A DNA stretch of 7,603 nucleotides from Clostridia bacterium (GCA_017546745.1 JAFYRZ010000016.1:1-7603); one strand, 5' to 3'; shown: positions 1 to 6,089, counted from the stretch's first letter. Translations and numbers: made by a program. The notes: generated from the letters alone by a model not told the origin.

Positions 1-68
1 ATTATCTTCCAAACGCCGTCTATCATAGTAGTGATGTACGCAAAGAACCAATCAAAAAATGCACTCAT
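1..68 (-). CDS. Small hydrophobic protein, N-terminal part only (runs off window)
   Basis: An ATG at 68-66 lies 9 nt downstream of a strong AAGGAGG ribosome binding site at 84-78 and opens a frame that stays open to the window edge. The 22 visible residues begin MSAFFDWFFAYITTMIDGVW and are very rich in Phe, Tyr, Trp and Ile, like a membrane or amphipathic helix. There is no SipW-type signal peptide. The gap to the upstream signal peptidase gene is 96 nt, with no clear terminator and no convincing promoter, so it may be the last or next gene of the same operon. I do not recognise the family. A small membrane protein or a surface-active peptide are both possible. The start is well supported; the length and function are unknown. 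Confidence 0.6.
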   Translation of the reverse strand, partial: MSAFFDWFFAYITTMIDGVWKI

Positions 69-164
69 TATTCACAGCCTCCTTTCGTTTTTTGTTAAGT
101 TTAGTTGTCAATTTTATGTTTTTTCGCTTTTGCGGTTATATTCTTGTTGAATTTTTCGCGATTA

Positions 165-950
165 TTATTCGCCGTCTTTTTTGTTAGCCGCCTCGTTCTT
201 GAGGTATTCCTCGATAGCGCGGCGCTTTATCTCTTCCTCGTCCTTCTGCTTTGCGAGATACTCCTCGATAGCGCGGCGCTTTATCTCCTCCTCGTCTATT
301 GCGACAGCACCGGCTACAGCCTTCTTCTGGCGCTCGGTAACGAGAATGGTAATGAAGTTATAAAGCTCGTAAAGGAAGAAAAGAATAAGGGGAAGAACGA
401 TGCAAAGGAAGAAGCCGAGAGAGGATCTGAGGAAGCTTATTACGTTTCCAACTCCTCCGAGCTTACCGTCCTCGGTGCAAACGCCGATAACGTCGGAATA
501 ATGTACCTTGTAGCCGTTTGCCATCTCAAAATCGTTCAAAAGGTTGTTTTCACCCTTGGTGATAAAGTAGTTTTCGCCCTCAAGGACCTGTTCGATCTTA
601 TGCGTGTTAAGGTCGTTTCCTATAATACCGTCCTTGTTAATGTCTACGGGCGCTCTGAAGGTGATTATAGTGCCCTCGGTAAGATTAGGAACCTCGCTCT
701 GGTCTACCTTTTTCATAAATACGAGGTCGCCCTGATAATAGATGGGCTCCATAGATTCGGAGCTAATAGTGATAAGGCTTCTGCCAAAGATAGCAGGAAC
801 GCCGTCCTTGCTGCCCTGCGCGGAGAACACGAGTATCGTGATCAAAAGCGAGAAGGCAACGAATATCCAGATTACTGTGTTTAATACTATGGAGAGTATT
901 TTTTTAGATCCACTCGGGGTCTTATTCATAGTGTTTTTTGTATTTTCCAT
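165..950 (-). CDS. sipW: SipW-like (ER/archaeal-type) signal peptidase I
   Basis: This membrane serine protease (261 aa) would remove signal peptides from exported proteins on the outer face of the membrane. TM helix 1 is about residues 17-43 and TM helix 2 about 177-203. Between them is the catalytic domain with SESMEP at 64-69 (nucleophile Ser66). The second catalytic residue is His117 in NTHKI, where bacterial LepB enzymes have Lys; this marks the SipW/ER branch. A TKGENN segment near 132-137, with Asp140, fits the acidic site. The start at 950 has GAGG about 10 nt upstream; a later ATG (residue 8) lacks an RBS. The tail, residues 204-261, is unusual: an 18-residue charged unit (DEEEIKRRAIEEYL plus a spacer) occurs twice and is likely cytoplasmic coiled coil. 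Directly upstream lie three genes for proteins with SipW-type signal peptides, its obvious substrates. B. subtilis SipW is known to process TasA and TapA. Confidence 0.92.
   Translation of the reverse strand: MENTKNTMNKTPSGSKKILSIVLNTVIWIFVAFSLLITILVFSAQGSKDGVPAIFGRSLITISSESMEPIYYQGDLVFMKKVDQSEVPNLTEGTIITFRAPVDINKDGIIGNDLNTHKIEQVLEGENYFITKGENNLLNDFEMANGYKVHYSDVIGVCTEDGKLGGVGNVISFLRSSLGFFLCIVLPLILFFLYELYNFITILVTERQKKAVAGAVAIDEEEIKRRAIEEYLAKQKDEEEIKRRAIEEYLKNEAANKKDGE
201..296 (-). repeat. 54-nt-period tandem repeat inside the signal peptidase tail
   Basis: Two 42-nt copies (296-255 and 242-201), 54 nt apart, match at 39 of 42 positions. The three differences are all synonymous, so both copies encode DEEEIKRRAIEEYL. 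The 12-nt spacer encodes AKQK. The near identity points to a recent in-frame duplication, with the protein sequence kept under selection or not yet diverged. Confidence 0.9.
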
Positions 951-974
951 ATAACGAGTACCTCACTTACTGTT

Positions 975-1006
975 ATAAAATTTTATTTTTTGTTTCTTAA
1001 GAAAAC
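975..1006. repeat. Pair of AT-rich palindromes upstream of the signal peptidase gene
   Basis: The 69-nt gap between the 352-aa protein gene and the signal peptidase gene holds two perfect 12-bp palindromes: TTTCTTAAGAAA at 993-1004 (extended by G and C to 992-1006) and ATAAAATTTTAT at 975-986. Perfect palindromes without a loop are better as DNA-binding sites than as RNA hairpins. AT-rich sequence produces such matches by chance fairly often. A TATAAC-like -10 box overlaps the second palindrome on the minus strand, but no -35 box is visible, so I do not call a promoter. Confidence 0.3.
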
Positions 1007-1019
1007 CTTTTCGGTGCTT

Positions 1020-2078
1020 TTAGTTATAGCCGTGATCGTCTACCGAGAAATGCACGTTGACCGTTTGTGCGGAGAGCAGATCGGCATTATTATGCGCGCC
1101 CTCATCCCTGCCGTCAAAGTAGATGTATATATCAACCGTGATCACCTCACGTCCGTCGCCGGATAGATTATCAAAAAGCGCCCCGTCAAAAGCCTTGGGG
1201 CTTCTGTGGTTGTAAAAGGTTGTGACCGTGTCGCCGTTTGACGACGTTGCGATAAACATAATTCTTATCGCGCCGGTCAGAAAGTTTTCTCTTCCTCCGA
1301 TCTCAACGGAGGAAACTCTAAGGTCCTTTGCGTCCACCGTGCCGTATGCGCCCCTAAGATAAACCGTTCTTTTAAGGCTATACTCCGCTTTGGGGGTGTC
1401 CATAGACACGACGTTTAAAATGTTGTCAGGCTCTGCAAATTCCTCCACTTTGGATTCAGCGTATCCCCAATACAGCCGATTTGCAAGAGCCTCGCCAACT
1501 TTAAAATCACCAATGCAGGAGTAATCAAAATTTGTACCGTTATTCCTGCTTGTTTTTACATAGTAAAGATCGTCGGTCACAGCAATAGGGTCCTGCGCTA
1601 TCTCCGTGATAACGTAGTAGCCGATAATGCTCTGCCCGTCCGAAATTTCGTCGGTCACGTCAACAAAATTAACGTCGCCCTCGCCTATTTCAGACTCAGA
1701 CGGAAGATAAAATCTTGTGTCGCCACCGAGATATTTTCCGTACCGATCGCCGCCGTACTCCTGCGCGTTTGTAAGATCAACCTGCGTCCTGTCGATCCTA
1801 AGCGCGCCCTCTGCGGGCACCTTTCCGTACGTTACGAGAGATATCTCGCTCGTTATATCTGAAAGGGCTAACGAGCTGTTAAATGATACCTCTTTACCAT
1901 AATAATCCGTAGCGCTCTGCGAGATCTCAAGATAGAGTGAATCACTCACAAGCTCTACCTCTACACCTCGCAGTCGCGCCGCGGTGTTGATGGCAAGCCA
2001 CGCGTAGGAAGCCGCTGAATTCAACACGGCAAGCGCTACGACTAACCAGAACGTTGAAGCGAGTCTTCCTTTCATCAT
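1020..2078 (-). CDS. Secreted protein with SipW-type signal peptide, 352 aa
   Basis: The signal peptide covers about residues 1-26: basic MMKGR, a hydrophobic core, then SAASYAWLA with likely cleavage after Ala26. The early mature part (GVEVELVSDSLYLEIS, 38-53) matches the corresponding part of the 500-aa neighbour. A YY-type module at 171-208 (LYYVK to LYWGYAES) is a single copy of a unit repeated in that neighbour. The C-terminal half carries IGGRENFLTGAIRI (260-273) and then IYIYFDGRDE (317-326), ending in a predicted beta strand VNVHFSV; all are shared with the neighbouring paralogues. The RBS AAGGATGG lies at 2092-2085, 6 nt before the first of two adjacent ATGs; either could be used. 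It begins 24 nt after the 500-aa gene, so the two are co-transcribed. Likely role (inference): an exported surface or matrix subunit. No enzymatic motif, sortase signal or S-layer domain was seen. Confidence 0.85.
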   Translation of the reverse strand: MMKGRLASTFWLVVALAVLNSAASYAWLAINTAARLRGVEVELVSDSLYLEISQSATDYYGKEVSFNSSLALSDITSEISLVTYGKVPAEGALRIDRTQVDLTNAQEYGGDRYGKYLGGDTRFYLPSESEIGEGDVNFVDVTDEISDGQSIIGYYVITEIAQDPIAVTDDLYYVKTSRNNGTNFDYSCIGDFKVGEALANRLYWGYAESKVEEFAEPDNILNVVSMDTPKAEYSLKRTVYLRGAYGTVDAKDLRVSSVEIGGRENFLTGAIRIMFIATSSNGDTVTTFYNHRSPKAFDGALFDNLSGDGREVITVDIYIYFDGRDEGAHNNADLLSAQTVNVHFSVDDHGYN

Positions 2079-2102
2079 AGTTTGCCATCCTTATAAATTT
2101 TT

Positions 2103-3605
2103 TTATGCGTTGTAGGGCTGCTCGGCGATAGAGAACTTAACCTCTACGGTCTGTCCGTTAAGGAGACCTGCATCCTCGGTAGCAGTAAATGCTACTTCGT
2201 CAGTACCGTCGAAGTAGATGTACATCTGAACGGTAACGATCTCGCCCTCATCGCCAAGAAGAGTGTCGAAGAGAGTTGCGCTCTCGGTAGGACCTTCATT
2301 CTCACCGTATTCCTTACCGATCTCGGTAATGTTGCGAGTGCCATTATCGTATGTAAAATACTTAACCTCGCCGTTTCCGTTAGTTGCAACGAAGAGAACA
2401 CGAAGAGCTGCGGAAAGCGCGTTGGTCTTGCCGCCTATCTTAACCTCAGCGATCTTAAGATCCTGTGCGGTGTTGGTGTTCTTTGCAGAACGAAGATATA
2501 CGGTGTCGCTGTAAACGTAATAGGGGAGATCATCCTCGTGAAGCACGTTAAGCGTGTTTGTGCCCTGAGACTGACCAAGAGCGTTAGAGTAAGCGCGTCC
2601 CCAGTAGAACTCGGAATAAGTATCAAGCTCCGCGGTAATAGCAAAGCCGAGGCAAGAATACTCGTTGTTTGCGTTCAAAACGTAGTAGTAATCAGCAACA
2701 ACGCCTACGGGCTCGGTAGCCTCTTCATCCTCGTTCTGAAGCTCGGGATCATCGGTAGGCTCGTCAGCGGGCTCATCAGTATCGTCCTCAAAGTCCTCGT
2801 CGTGATTTACGTACTCGATAGTGAAATACTTGCCCTCACCAAACGCCGTACCAAGCTCAAGGTTGCCAACGATGTGATAAACACCGGTATCTTCATTATA
2901 CTCGTAATAAGTATAATCGGGATTGTACACGGTCTCTTCCTGCTCGGTGATAGTTGCGGTGTAATAAGGCGCAAGGCTATCGCCATTCTCAAGATCATCG
3001 TTTACAGGAACGAAAGAGTTGGTAGCGAGATCCTTTTTGTAGTAAACGGTAACGGGAGTAGCGATGTTCTCACCCTCGTCCTCACCGTTTGTATCGCCCT
3101 CGTCCTCTTCAACAAGCTCGGGATCGTCTTCGTTGGGCTCGTTTTCCTCGGGAGCGGTGTAAGTACCGGTAGCCTTAGTAAAGGTTACGATGAAATAAGC
3201 GCTGGTATCGGTAGCAGGTACAAGATCGGTAGCAAGAACGTAATTGTCCTTACCGTTTGTAACGTCGCTATCAGCCTTTACGTAGTAAACTCCGCTGGTA
3301 TAGTTGCCTCCGTCAACGGGAGTAACCTTAATCTTAACGATAGTCTCATTCGCTATGAAAGCGTTGGTAACAAGGCGGAGTGCCTTTTTGTCACCGGAGA
3401 ACTTTGCGCTAACACCGAAAGTATCTTCAGCTCCCGAACCCTTGATCTCAAGGAAGAGCGCATCGGAATACGCCTCAACCTCGATACCGTCAACGTTAAC
3501 GTTGGTGTTCATAGAGAACCACGCGAAGGACGCCGAGCCGAGAAGCGTAGCAGATACTACGAGAAGACAAACCGCGACCAAAAATCTTTTAGTCATGATT
3601 TTCAT
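2103..3605 (-). CDS. Large secreted protein with SipW-type signal peptide and repeated YY modules, 500 aa
   Basis: The signal peptide covers residues 1-28 and ends GSASFAWF, with likely cleavage after Ala28. The early mature motif is GIEVEAYSDALFLEI (40-54). The middle is expanded and contains four loosely repeated modules starting with a YY pair and ending in an aromatic strand: about 106-142, 187-219, 231-266 and 305-340. Two very acidic linkers separate some of them (152-180 and 268-298); both contain DDPEL and are nearly all Glu, Asp, Pro, Asn and Thr. The C-terminal region has IGGKTNALSAALRVLF (390-405) and YIYFDGTDE (462-470), shared with the 352-aa and 240-aa proteins. The RBS AAGGAGA (3621-3615) is 9 nt from the ATG, and the gene follows the 240-aa gene by 27 nt. 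It is probably an extracellular structural protein; the acidic linkers could bind Ca2+ or act as flexible spacers (inference). Confidence 0.88.
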   Translation of the reverse strand: MKIMTKRFLVAVCLLVVSATLLGSASFAWFSMNTNVNVDGIEVEAYSDALFLEIKGSGAEDTFGVSAKFSGDKKALRLVTNAFIANETIVKIKVTPVDGGNYTSGVYYVKADSDVTNGKDNYVLATDLVPATDTSAYFIVTFTKATGTYTAPEENEPNEDDPELVEEDEGDTNGEDEGENIATPVTVYYKKDLATNSFVPVNDDLENGDSLAPYYTATITEQEETVYNPDYTYYEYNEDTGVYHIVGNLELGTAFGEGKYFTIEYVNHDEDFEDDTDEPADEPTDDPELQNEDEEATEPVGVVADYYYVLNANNEYSCLGFAITAELDTYSEFYWGRAYSNALGQSQGTNTLNVLHEDDLPYYVYSDTVYLRSAKNTNTAQDLKIAEVKIGGKTNALSAALRVLFVATNGNGEVKYFTYDNGTRNITEIGKEYGENEGPTESATLFDTLLGDEGEIVTVQMYIYFDGTDEVAFTATEDAGLLNGQTVEVKFSIAEQPYNA

Positions 3606-3632
3606 GATTTAATTTCTCCTTGTTAGGAATTA

Positions 3633-4355
3633 TCAGATAGTTGCGCTCTGGGTAGCGAAAACAATCTCAAAGGACATAGCAGTGAGCTTGGTAGCTGCTG
3701 CGGTGTTAGCATCAGCATCTGCACCATCGAAATAAGCGTAAACCTTGATCTCCTCGGTTTCGTCGGTGGTAAGCTCGCTAACAAGTACAGTTGCAGAATT
3801 GGAGCCGTCAACAGTAAGAGTAATCTTGCCGTCTGCTGCATCTCTGTAAGAGTAAAGCATTGCGCCGTTGGAACCAACGATAAGGATTCTGAGAGCATTC
3901 TTGATAGAACAGTCGTTAGCGTTAACGGTAATCTGTCTTGCCAAAATGTCGGTAAGAGAACCGGTAGAACCAGCGGAAAGCTTGAGGTAGAAGGTGTTGA
4001 TAAGCGCATACTGACTGGAAACTTCTACGTTAGTAAGATCGCTATCAACGTTTGCATCGTCAACATCGGTAGAAGATCCTACGCCCCAGGTAACAGTCTT
4101 TTTGTCATTAGCAATAGTAGCGTGAACAAGATCAACATTCTGGCTGCTAGCAGTAGCCGTTGCGGTGATATCGTAATCATCACCGTTAGTAGCCGAGATC
4201 TGAAGGAACTGCTGTGCGGAGTTTGCAGTTACGGACATGTTGGTCGCGGTAACCTTGTCGTTGCTTGCGAACCATGCGAAAGATGCGGTGGAAAGCATGA
4301 TCGCAGAAACGAGAAGCATTACGAGTGCGGGGATAAGTTTGCGAGTCATTTTCAT
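3633..4355 (-). CDS. Secreted protein with SipW-type signal peptide, 240 aa; possible major subunit
   Basis: The signal peptide is MKMTRK, then a hydrophobic core and STASFAWFAS, with likely cleavage after Ala27. The mature protein is small, rich in Ala, Thr, Ser and Val, and looks all-beta. It keeps the family landmarks in shortened form: FLQIS (50-54), a CSIKNALRILIVGSNG segment in the middle, VYAYFDGADAD near residue 205, and a last strand (FEIVFA). It lacks the YY modules and acidic linkers of its larger paralogues, which suggests it is the minimal version. A clear AAGGAGA (4370-4364) sits 8 nt from the ATG. It is first in a tight three-gene cluster, after a 105-nt gap that holds a GC-rich palindromic patch. 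A simple, small, low-complexity subunit first in the run would suit the main fibre-forming protein, but abundance and polymerisation are inference. There is no type IV pilin motif. Confidence 0.87.
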   Translation of the reverse strand: MKMTRKLIPALVMLLVSAIMLSTASFAWFASNDKVTATNMSVTANSAQQFLQISATNGDDYDITATATASSQNVDLVHATIANDKKTVTWGVGSSTDVDDANVDSDLTNVEVSSQYALINTFYLKLSAGSTGSLTDILARQITVNANDCSIKNALRILIVGSNGAMLYSYRDAADGKITLTVDGSNSATVLVSELTTDETEEIKVYAYFDGADADANTAAATKLTAMSFEIVFATQSATI

Positions 4356-4401
4356 TTTTGTTTTCTCCTTTTAAGAAAAATTTTGTTTTTGTTATATTTA
4401 A

Positions 4402-4432
4402 GCCGCTCGGCAGGGCGCCCCCCGCTTCGCGG
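4402..4432. repeat. GC-rich cluster of three short palindromes in an AT-rich gap
   Basis: Three palindromic elements follow one another, each one base apart: GCCG-CT-CGGC (4402-4411), GGGCGCCC (4413-4420) and CCGC-TTC-GCGG (4422-4432). CCGC at 4403-4406 can also pair with GCGG at 4429-4432 to close a longer structure. The block sits between the TasA-like gene and the 240-aa gene, flanked by A/T-rich sequence. Neither strand has the U-run directly after the stem that an intrinsic terminator needs. It could be an mRNA processing or stability element, a partial terminator, or a copy of a dispersed palindromic repeat. Confidence 0.5.
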
Positions 4433-4460
4433 AAAATAACCTGTGGTTTTTTGTTTTGGG

Positions 4461-5171
4461 TTAGTGCGCTACCGAGATCTGCATATCGAGCTTCATCTTT
4501 CCGCCGATGAGCCAGTCTATACAGTCGGGGTCGTTACCCTCTATCCAGATAACAACGGTAAACTTCGTTTGCTCTCCCGGCTCGAATGCGTCTACACGGC
4601 CGAGGACGATCGTCGTAGCCGAGTAAAACTCGGTTGTTCCGGGCTCGGGCCCGGTGCCGTCGCTCTTTGTTTTCGCGTAATCAACCGGCTCGCCGCCGTC
4701 TACGTAAAGGCGGAGCCTTATCGCCTCGTCAAGTCCGTTGGTAACACCGGACATTCTTATCTCGTAGTCGTACGCGACCTCGACCTCACCGGCATTTTGC
4801 ACGTAGAAGGTGTAGGCTATGTAATCTCTGCCGTTATGCTCACCGTCTATCATATCAACGTTAGCGTCAATGGTCTCGCCCGCGATATTCGTCATCTTCT
4901 CGGCGATCTTCGCATTAAGGCTTGAGGTAGGTCTTAGCATATCCTTCGTTTCCGAGAGGGAAAGGCCGTACTTTTGCATCTCCGTCTTGCTGACGTTTAT
5001 GGTAAAGCTACCCGACTGCTCATAAAGAGCCGAGGCAACGTAGATAACACCGGTAAAGGTCGTAAGAAGAACGAGAAGGATAGACAGGATCTTCATTCTA
5101 ACGCGGTATTTTATAACGTCCGAGGCGGTTCTTTTAAGAATACTGATGCTTTTTTCAGTTGTTCTCTTCAT
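4461..5171 (-). CDS. TasA/camelysin-like secreted protein, 236 aa
   Basis: A 26-residue basic N-terminus precedes one hydrophobic segment (27-46) ending in VASALYEQ, an A-S-A cleavage pattern after Ala48. The mature part begins with GSFTINV and looks like a beta sandwich. YIAYTFYVQNAGEVEVAYDY (117-136) resembles the strand with a conserved Asn-Gly or Asn-Ala turn in TasA/camelysin (peptidase M73 family) proteins. MSGVTNGLDEAIRLRLYV (140-157) aligns with the A(I/L)R motif of the three downstream proteins. The end, VVIWIEGNDPDCIDW then GGKMKLDMQISV, replaces their YFDG.D signature. The start at 5171 lies within the preceding EAL gene, whose last codons supply the GGAGG (5184-5180) 8 nt upstream, so translation is probably coupled. 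Known TasA forms biofilm fibres and is processed by SipW. Assignment here rests on fold-level pattern and context, not close identity. Confidence 0.75.
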   Translation of the reverse strand: MKRTTEKSISILKRTASDVIKYRVRMKILSILLVLLTTFTGVIYVASALYEQSGSFTINVSKTEMQKYGLSLSETKDMLRPTSSLNAKIAEKMTNIAGETIDANVDMIDGEHNGRDYIAYTFYVQNAGEVEVAYDYEIRMSGVTNGLDEAIRLRLYVDGGEPVDYAKTKSDGTGPEPGTTEFYSATTIVLGRVDAFEPGEQTKFTVVIWIEGNDPDCIDWLIGGKMKLDMQISVAH

Positions 5172-5907
5172 CGCTATCGCCTCCCTCCTCGTAATACTCG
5201 GTCATTTTATCCTTGGTGTAGCCGTCAGCTCCGAGCTGTCTTGCCACCCTTACGCGCTCCTCGGTATCAAGCCCGGGCGCGATCACCTTAGCCTTAAGGT
5301 GGTGAAGGTAGTTAACGAGGCTTCCCGCCACCCTCTCTGCCGAGTCGGTATCAAGGCTATCTACCGAATATGCGTCCATAAACGCATAGTCGAACCTTAT
5401 CTCCGAGAGCCTGAAGACGGGACAAAACTCGTCTCCGACCTCAAAAACCGCTATCTTAAAGCCAAGCTCGCGCAATTCGTCTATCTTCTCTGCCGCAAGC
5501 TTAAGATCCTCGTAAAGTATATCTGCCGAAAGCTCTATACATATCCTGCCGACCGGTATCTCGGGATAAAGGGATATCATATCAACGAGCATCGTCGCAA
5601 GCTCACCCGACATAAGCAGCCTTGCATACACCGGGACGGTAAAGCAGCTAACGGGCTCTCCCTCGGAAAGGATCGCGGGGATTTTACGAAACAGCTTTTC
5701 GATATGCCGTCTTACTATCTGCCCGGCAAGCTTCGTACGTCTTGCAACAAAGCGATACTGCCCGTAGCTTAAAACACCAAGGTCAAGGCTGTTAAACACG
5801 AGAAAGCTTCTCAGTATTTTACCGCTCCCCTCAAAAAGACTTACCTCAGAGAATTCAAGCGTTATTGGATTTATTTTACTGTCTACCGTTTCCTGCACCG
5901 TAACCAT
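5155..5907 (-). CDS. Degenerate EAL-domain protein, predicted non-catalytic
   Basis: The 250-aa protein follows the EAL (c-di-GMP phosphodiesterase) domain along its length but lacks the catalytic signature. LGVLSYGQYRFVARRTKLAG (43-62) matches the usual G-x-P-x-x-F-I-x-x-A-E stretch. FTVPV (89-93) stands where VNLS should be. IELS (124-127) replaces ELTE. IAVFEVGDEF (152-161) replaces IAxDDFGTGY. FMD (176-178) replaces KID. APGLDTEE (210-217) replaces AEGVETxE, and the late Q-G pair is absent. Metal and substrate residues are therefore mostly gone, so a role as c-di-GMP receptor or protein partner is likelier than hydrolysis; binding itself is unproven. The start chosen is 5907, with GGAGGG about 5 nt upstream. 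A longer in-frame ATG at 6021 lies inside the riboswitch and is rejected. It is the first gene under the c-di-GMP riboswitch and overlaps the TasA-like gene by 17 nt. Confidence 0.85.
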   Translation of the reverse strand: MVTVQETVDSKINPITLEFSEVSLFEGSGKILRSFLVFNSLDLGVLSYGQYRFVARRTKLAGQIVRRHIEKLFRKIPAILSEGEPVSCFTVPVYARLLMSGELATMLVDMISLYPEIPVGRICIELSADILYEDLKLAAEKIDELRELGFKIAVFEVGDEFCPVFRLSEIRFDYAFMDAYSVDSLDTDSAERVAGSLVNYLHHLKAKVIAPGLDTEERVRVARQLGADGYTKDKMTEYYEEGGDSDEENN

Positions 5908-5937
5908 TCCGATCCCTCCTTCCCGAAAAAATGAAAT

Positions 5938-5991
5938 AAAAAAGCCGGCCGCGCGCAAAATCCCCGTGCGAGAAATTGCAGCTGGCTGGCT
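5938..5991 (-). terminator. Intrinsic terminator serving as riboswitch expression platform
   Basis: On the minus strand AGCCAGCC (5991-5984) pairs with GGCCGGCT (5950-5943) at 7 of 8 positions, and further pairing of GC and GCAA with TTGC and GC extends the stem inward. Six T residues follow (5943-5938). The 5' arm is the conserved 3' strand of the c-di-GMP aptamer, so the two folds compete. The stem ends about 30 nt before the EAL start codon. Confidence 0.82.
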
Positions 5992-6043
5992 TAATATGAG
6001 GCCCCTATAGCTTTGCGTCACGCTCTTTCGGGCGTTTTGCCGT
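5976..6043 (-). promoter_or_regulatory. Cyclic-di-GMP-I riboswitch (GEMM-I aptamer)
   Basis: Read on the minus strand, the leader shows the GEMM-I hallmarks in order. GGCAAAA is at 6041-6035. A short stem (ACGC/GCGT) follows with a GAAA tetraloop between C-G closing bases (6035-6020). Next come the nearly invariant GACGCAAAGC (6019-6010), GGGGCCT (6005-5999) where the tetraloop receptor begins, and GCCAGCCAGCTGCAA (5990-5976), the 3' strand of P3 and P1. It lies just downstream of the predicted start of transcription and ahead of a terminator. Ligand binding should hold 5990-5976 in the aptamer and stop the terminator forming, so I infer an ON switch for the EAL and TasA-like genes. The motif match is direct; the direction of control is inference. 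The third helix is short compared with the well-studied Vibrio Vc2 RNA. Confidence 0.93.
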
Positions 6044-6057
6044 TATTAACTACGTCT

Positions 6058-6086
6058 ATAATAGCACAAATATGACCTGATGTCAA
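6058..6086 (-). promoter_or_regulatory. Sigma-A type promoter for the riboswitch-controlled operon
   Basis: A perfect -35 box TTGACA (6086-6081) and -10 box TATTAT (6063-6058) are exactly 17 bp apart. Transcription should begin near 6051, giving a leader of about 143 nt that starts only a few bases before the riboswitch aptamer. Confidence 0.88.
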
Positions 6087-6089
6087 CAC

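Noticed and set aside
106..111. TTGACA on the minus strand between the signal peptidase gene and the small downstream gene
   Set aside because: No -10 box is present 16-18 bp downstream, so it is not called as a promoter.
105..884. Plus-strand open frame opposite the signal peptidase
   Set aside because: The minus strand encodes a full SipW-type enzyme with its catalytic Ser and His. The plus frame's apparent repeat is only the antisense of the duplicated tail.
2538..3626. Long plus-strand open frame (362 aa) opposite the 500-aa secreted protein gene
   Set aside because: It is antisense to a gene with a clear RBS, signal peptide and paralogues. The biased codon use of that acidic protein leaves the other strand open, and the frame has no recognisable domain.
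3633..4355. Type IV pilin or sortase-anchored pilin as identity of the 240-aa protein
   Set aside because: There is no prepilin Gly-Phe-Thr-Leu-x-Glu cleavage site and no LPxTG plus C-terminal membrane anchor. The ASFAWF signal fits SipW substrates.
5908..6021. N-terminal extension of the EAL protein starting at 6021
   Set aside because: The extension lies within the riboswitch and its terminator and has no RBS. The ATG at 5907 has a strong GGAGGG at the right spacing.
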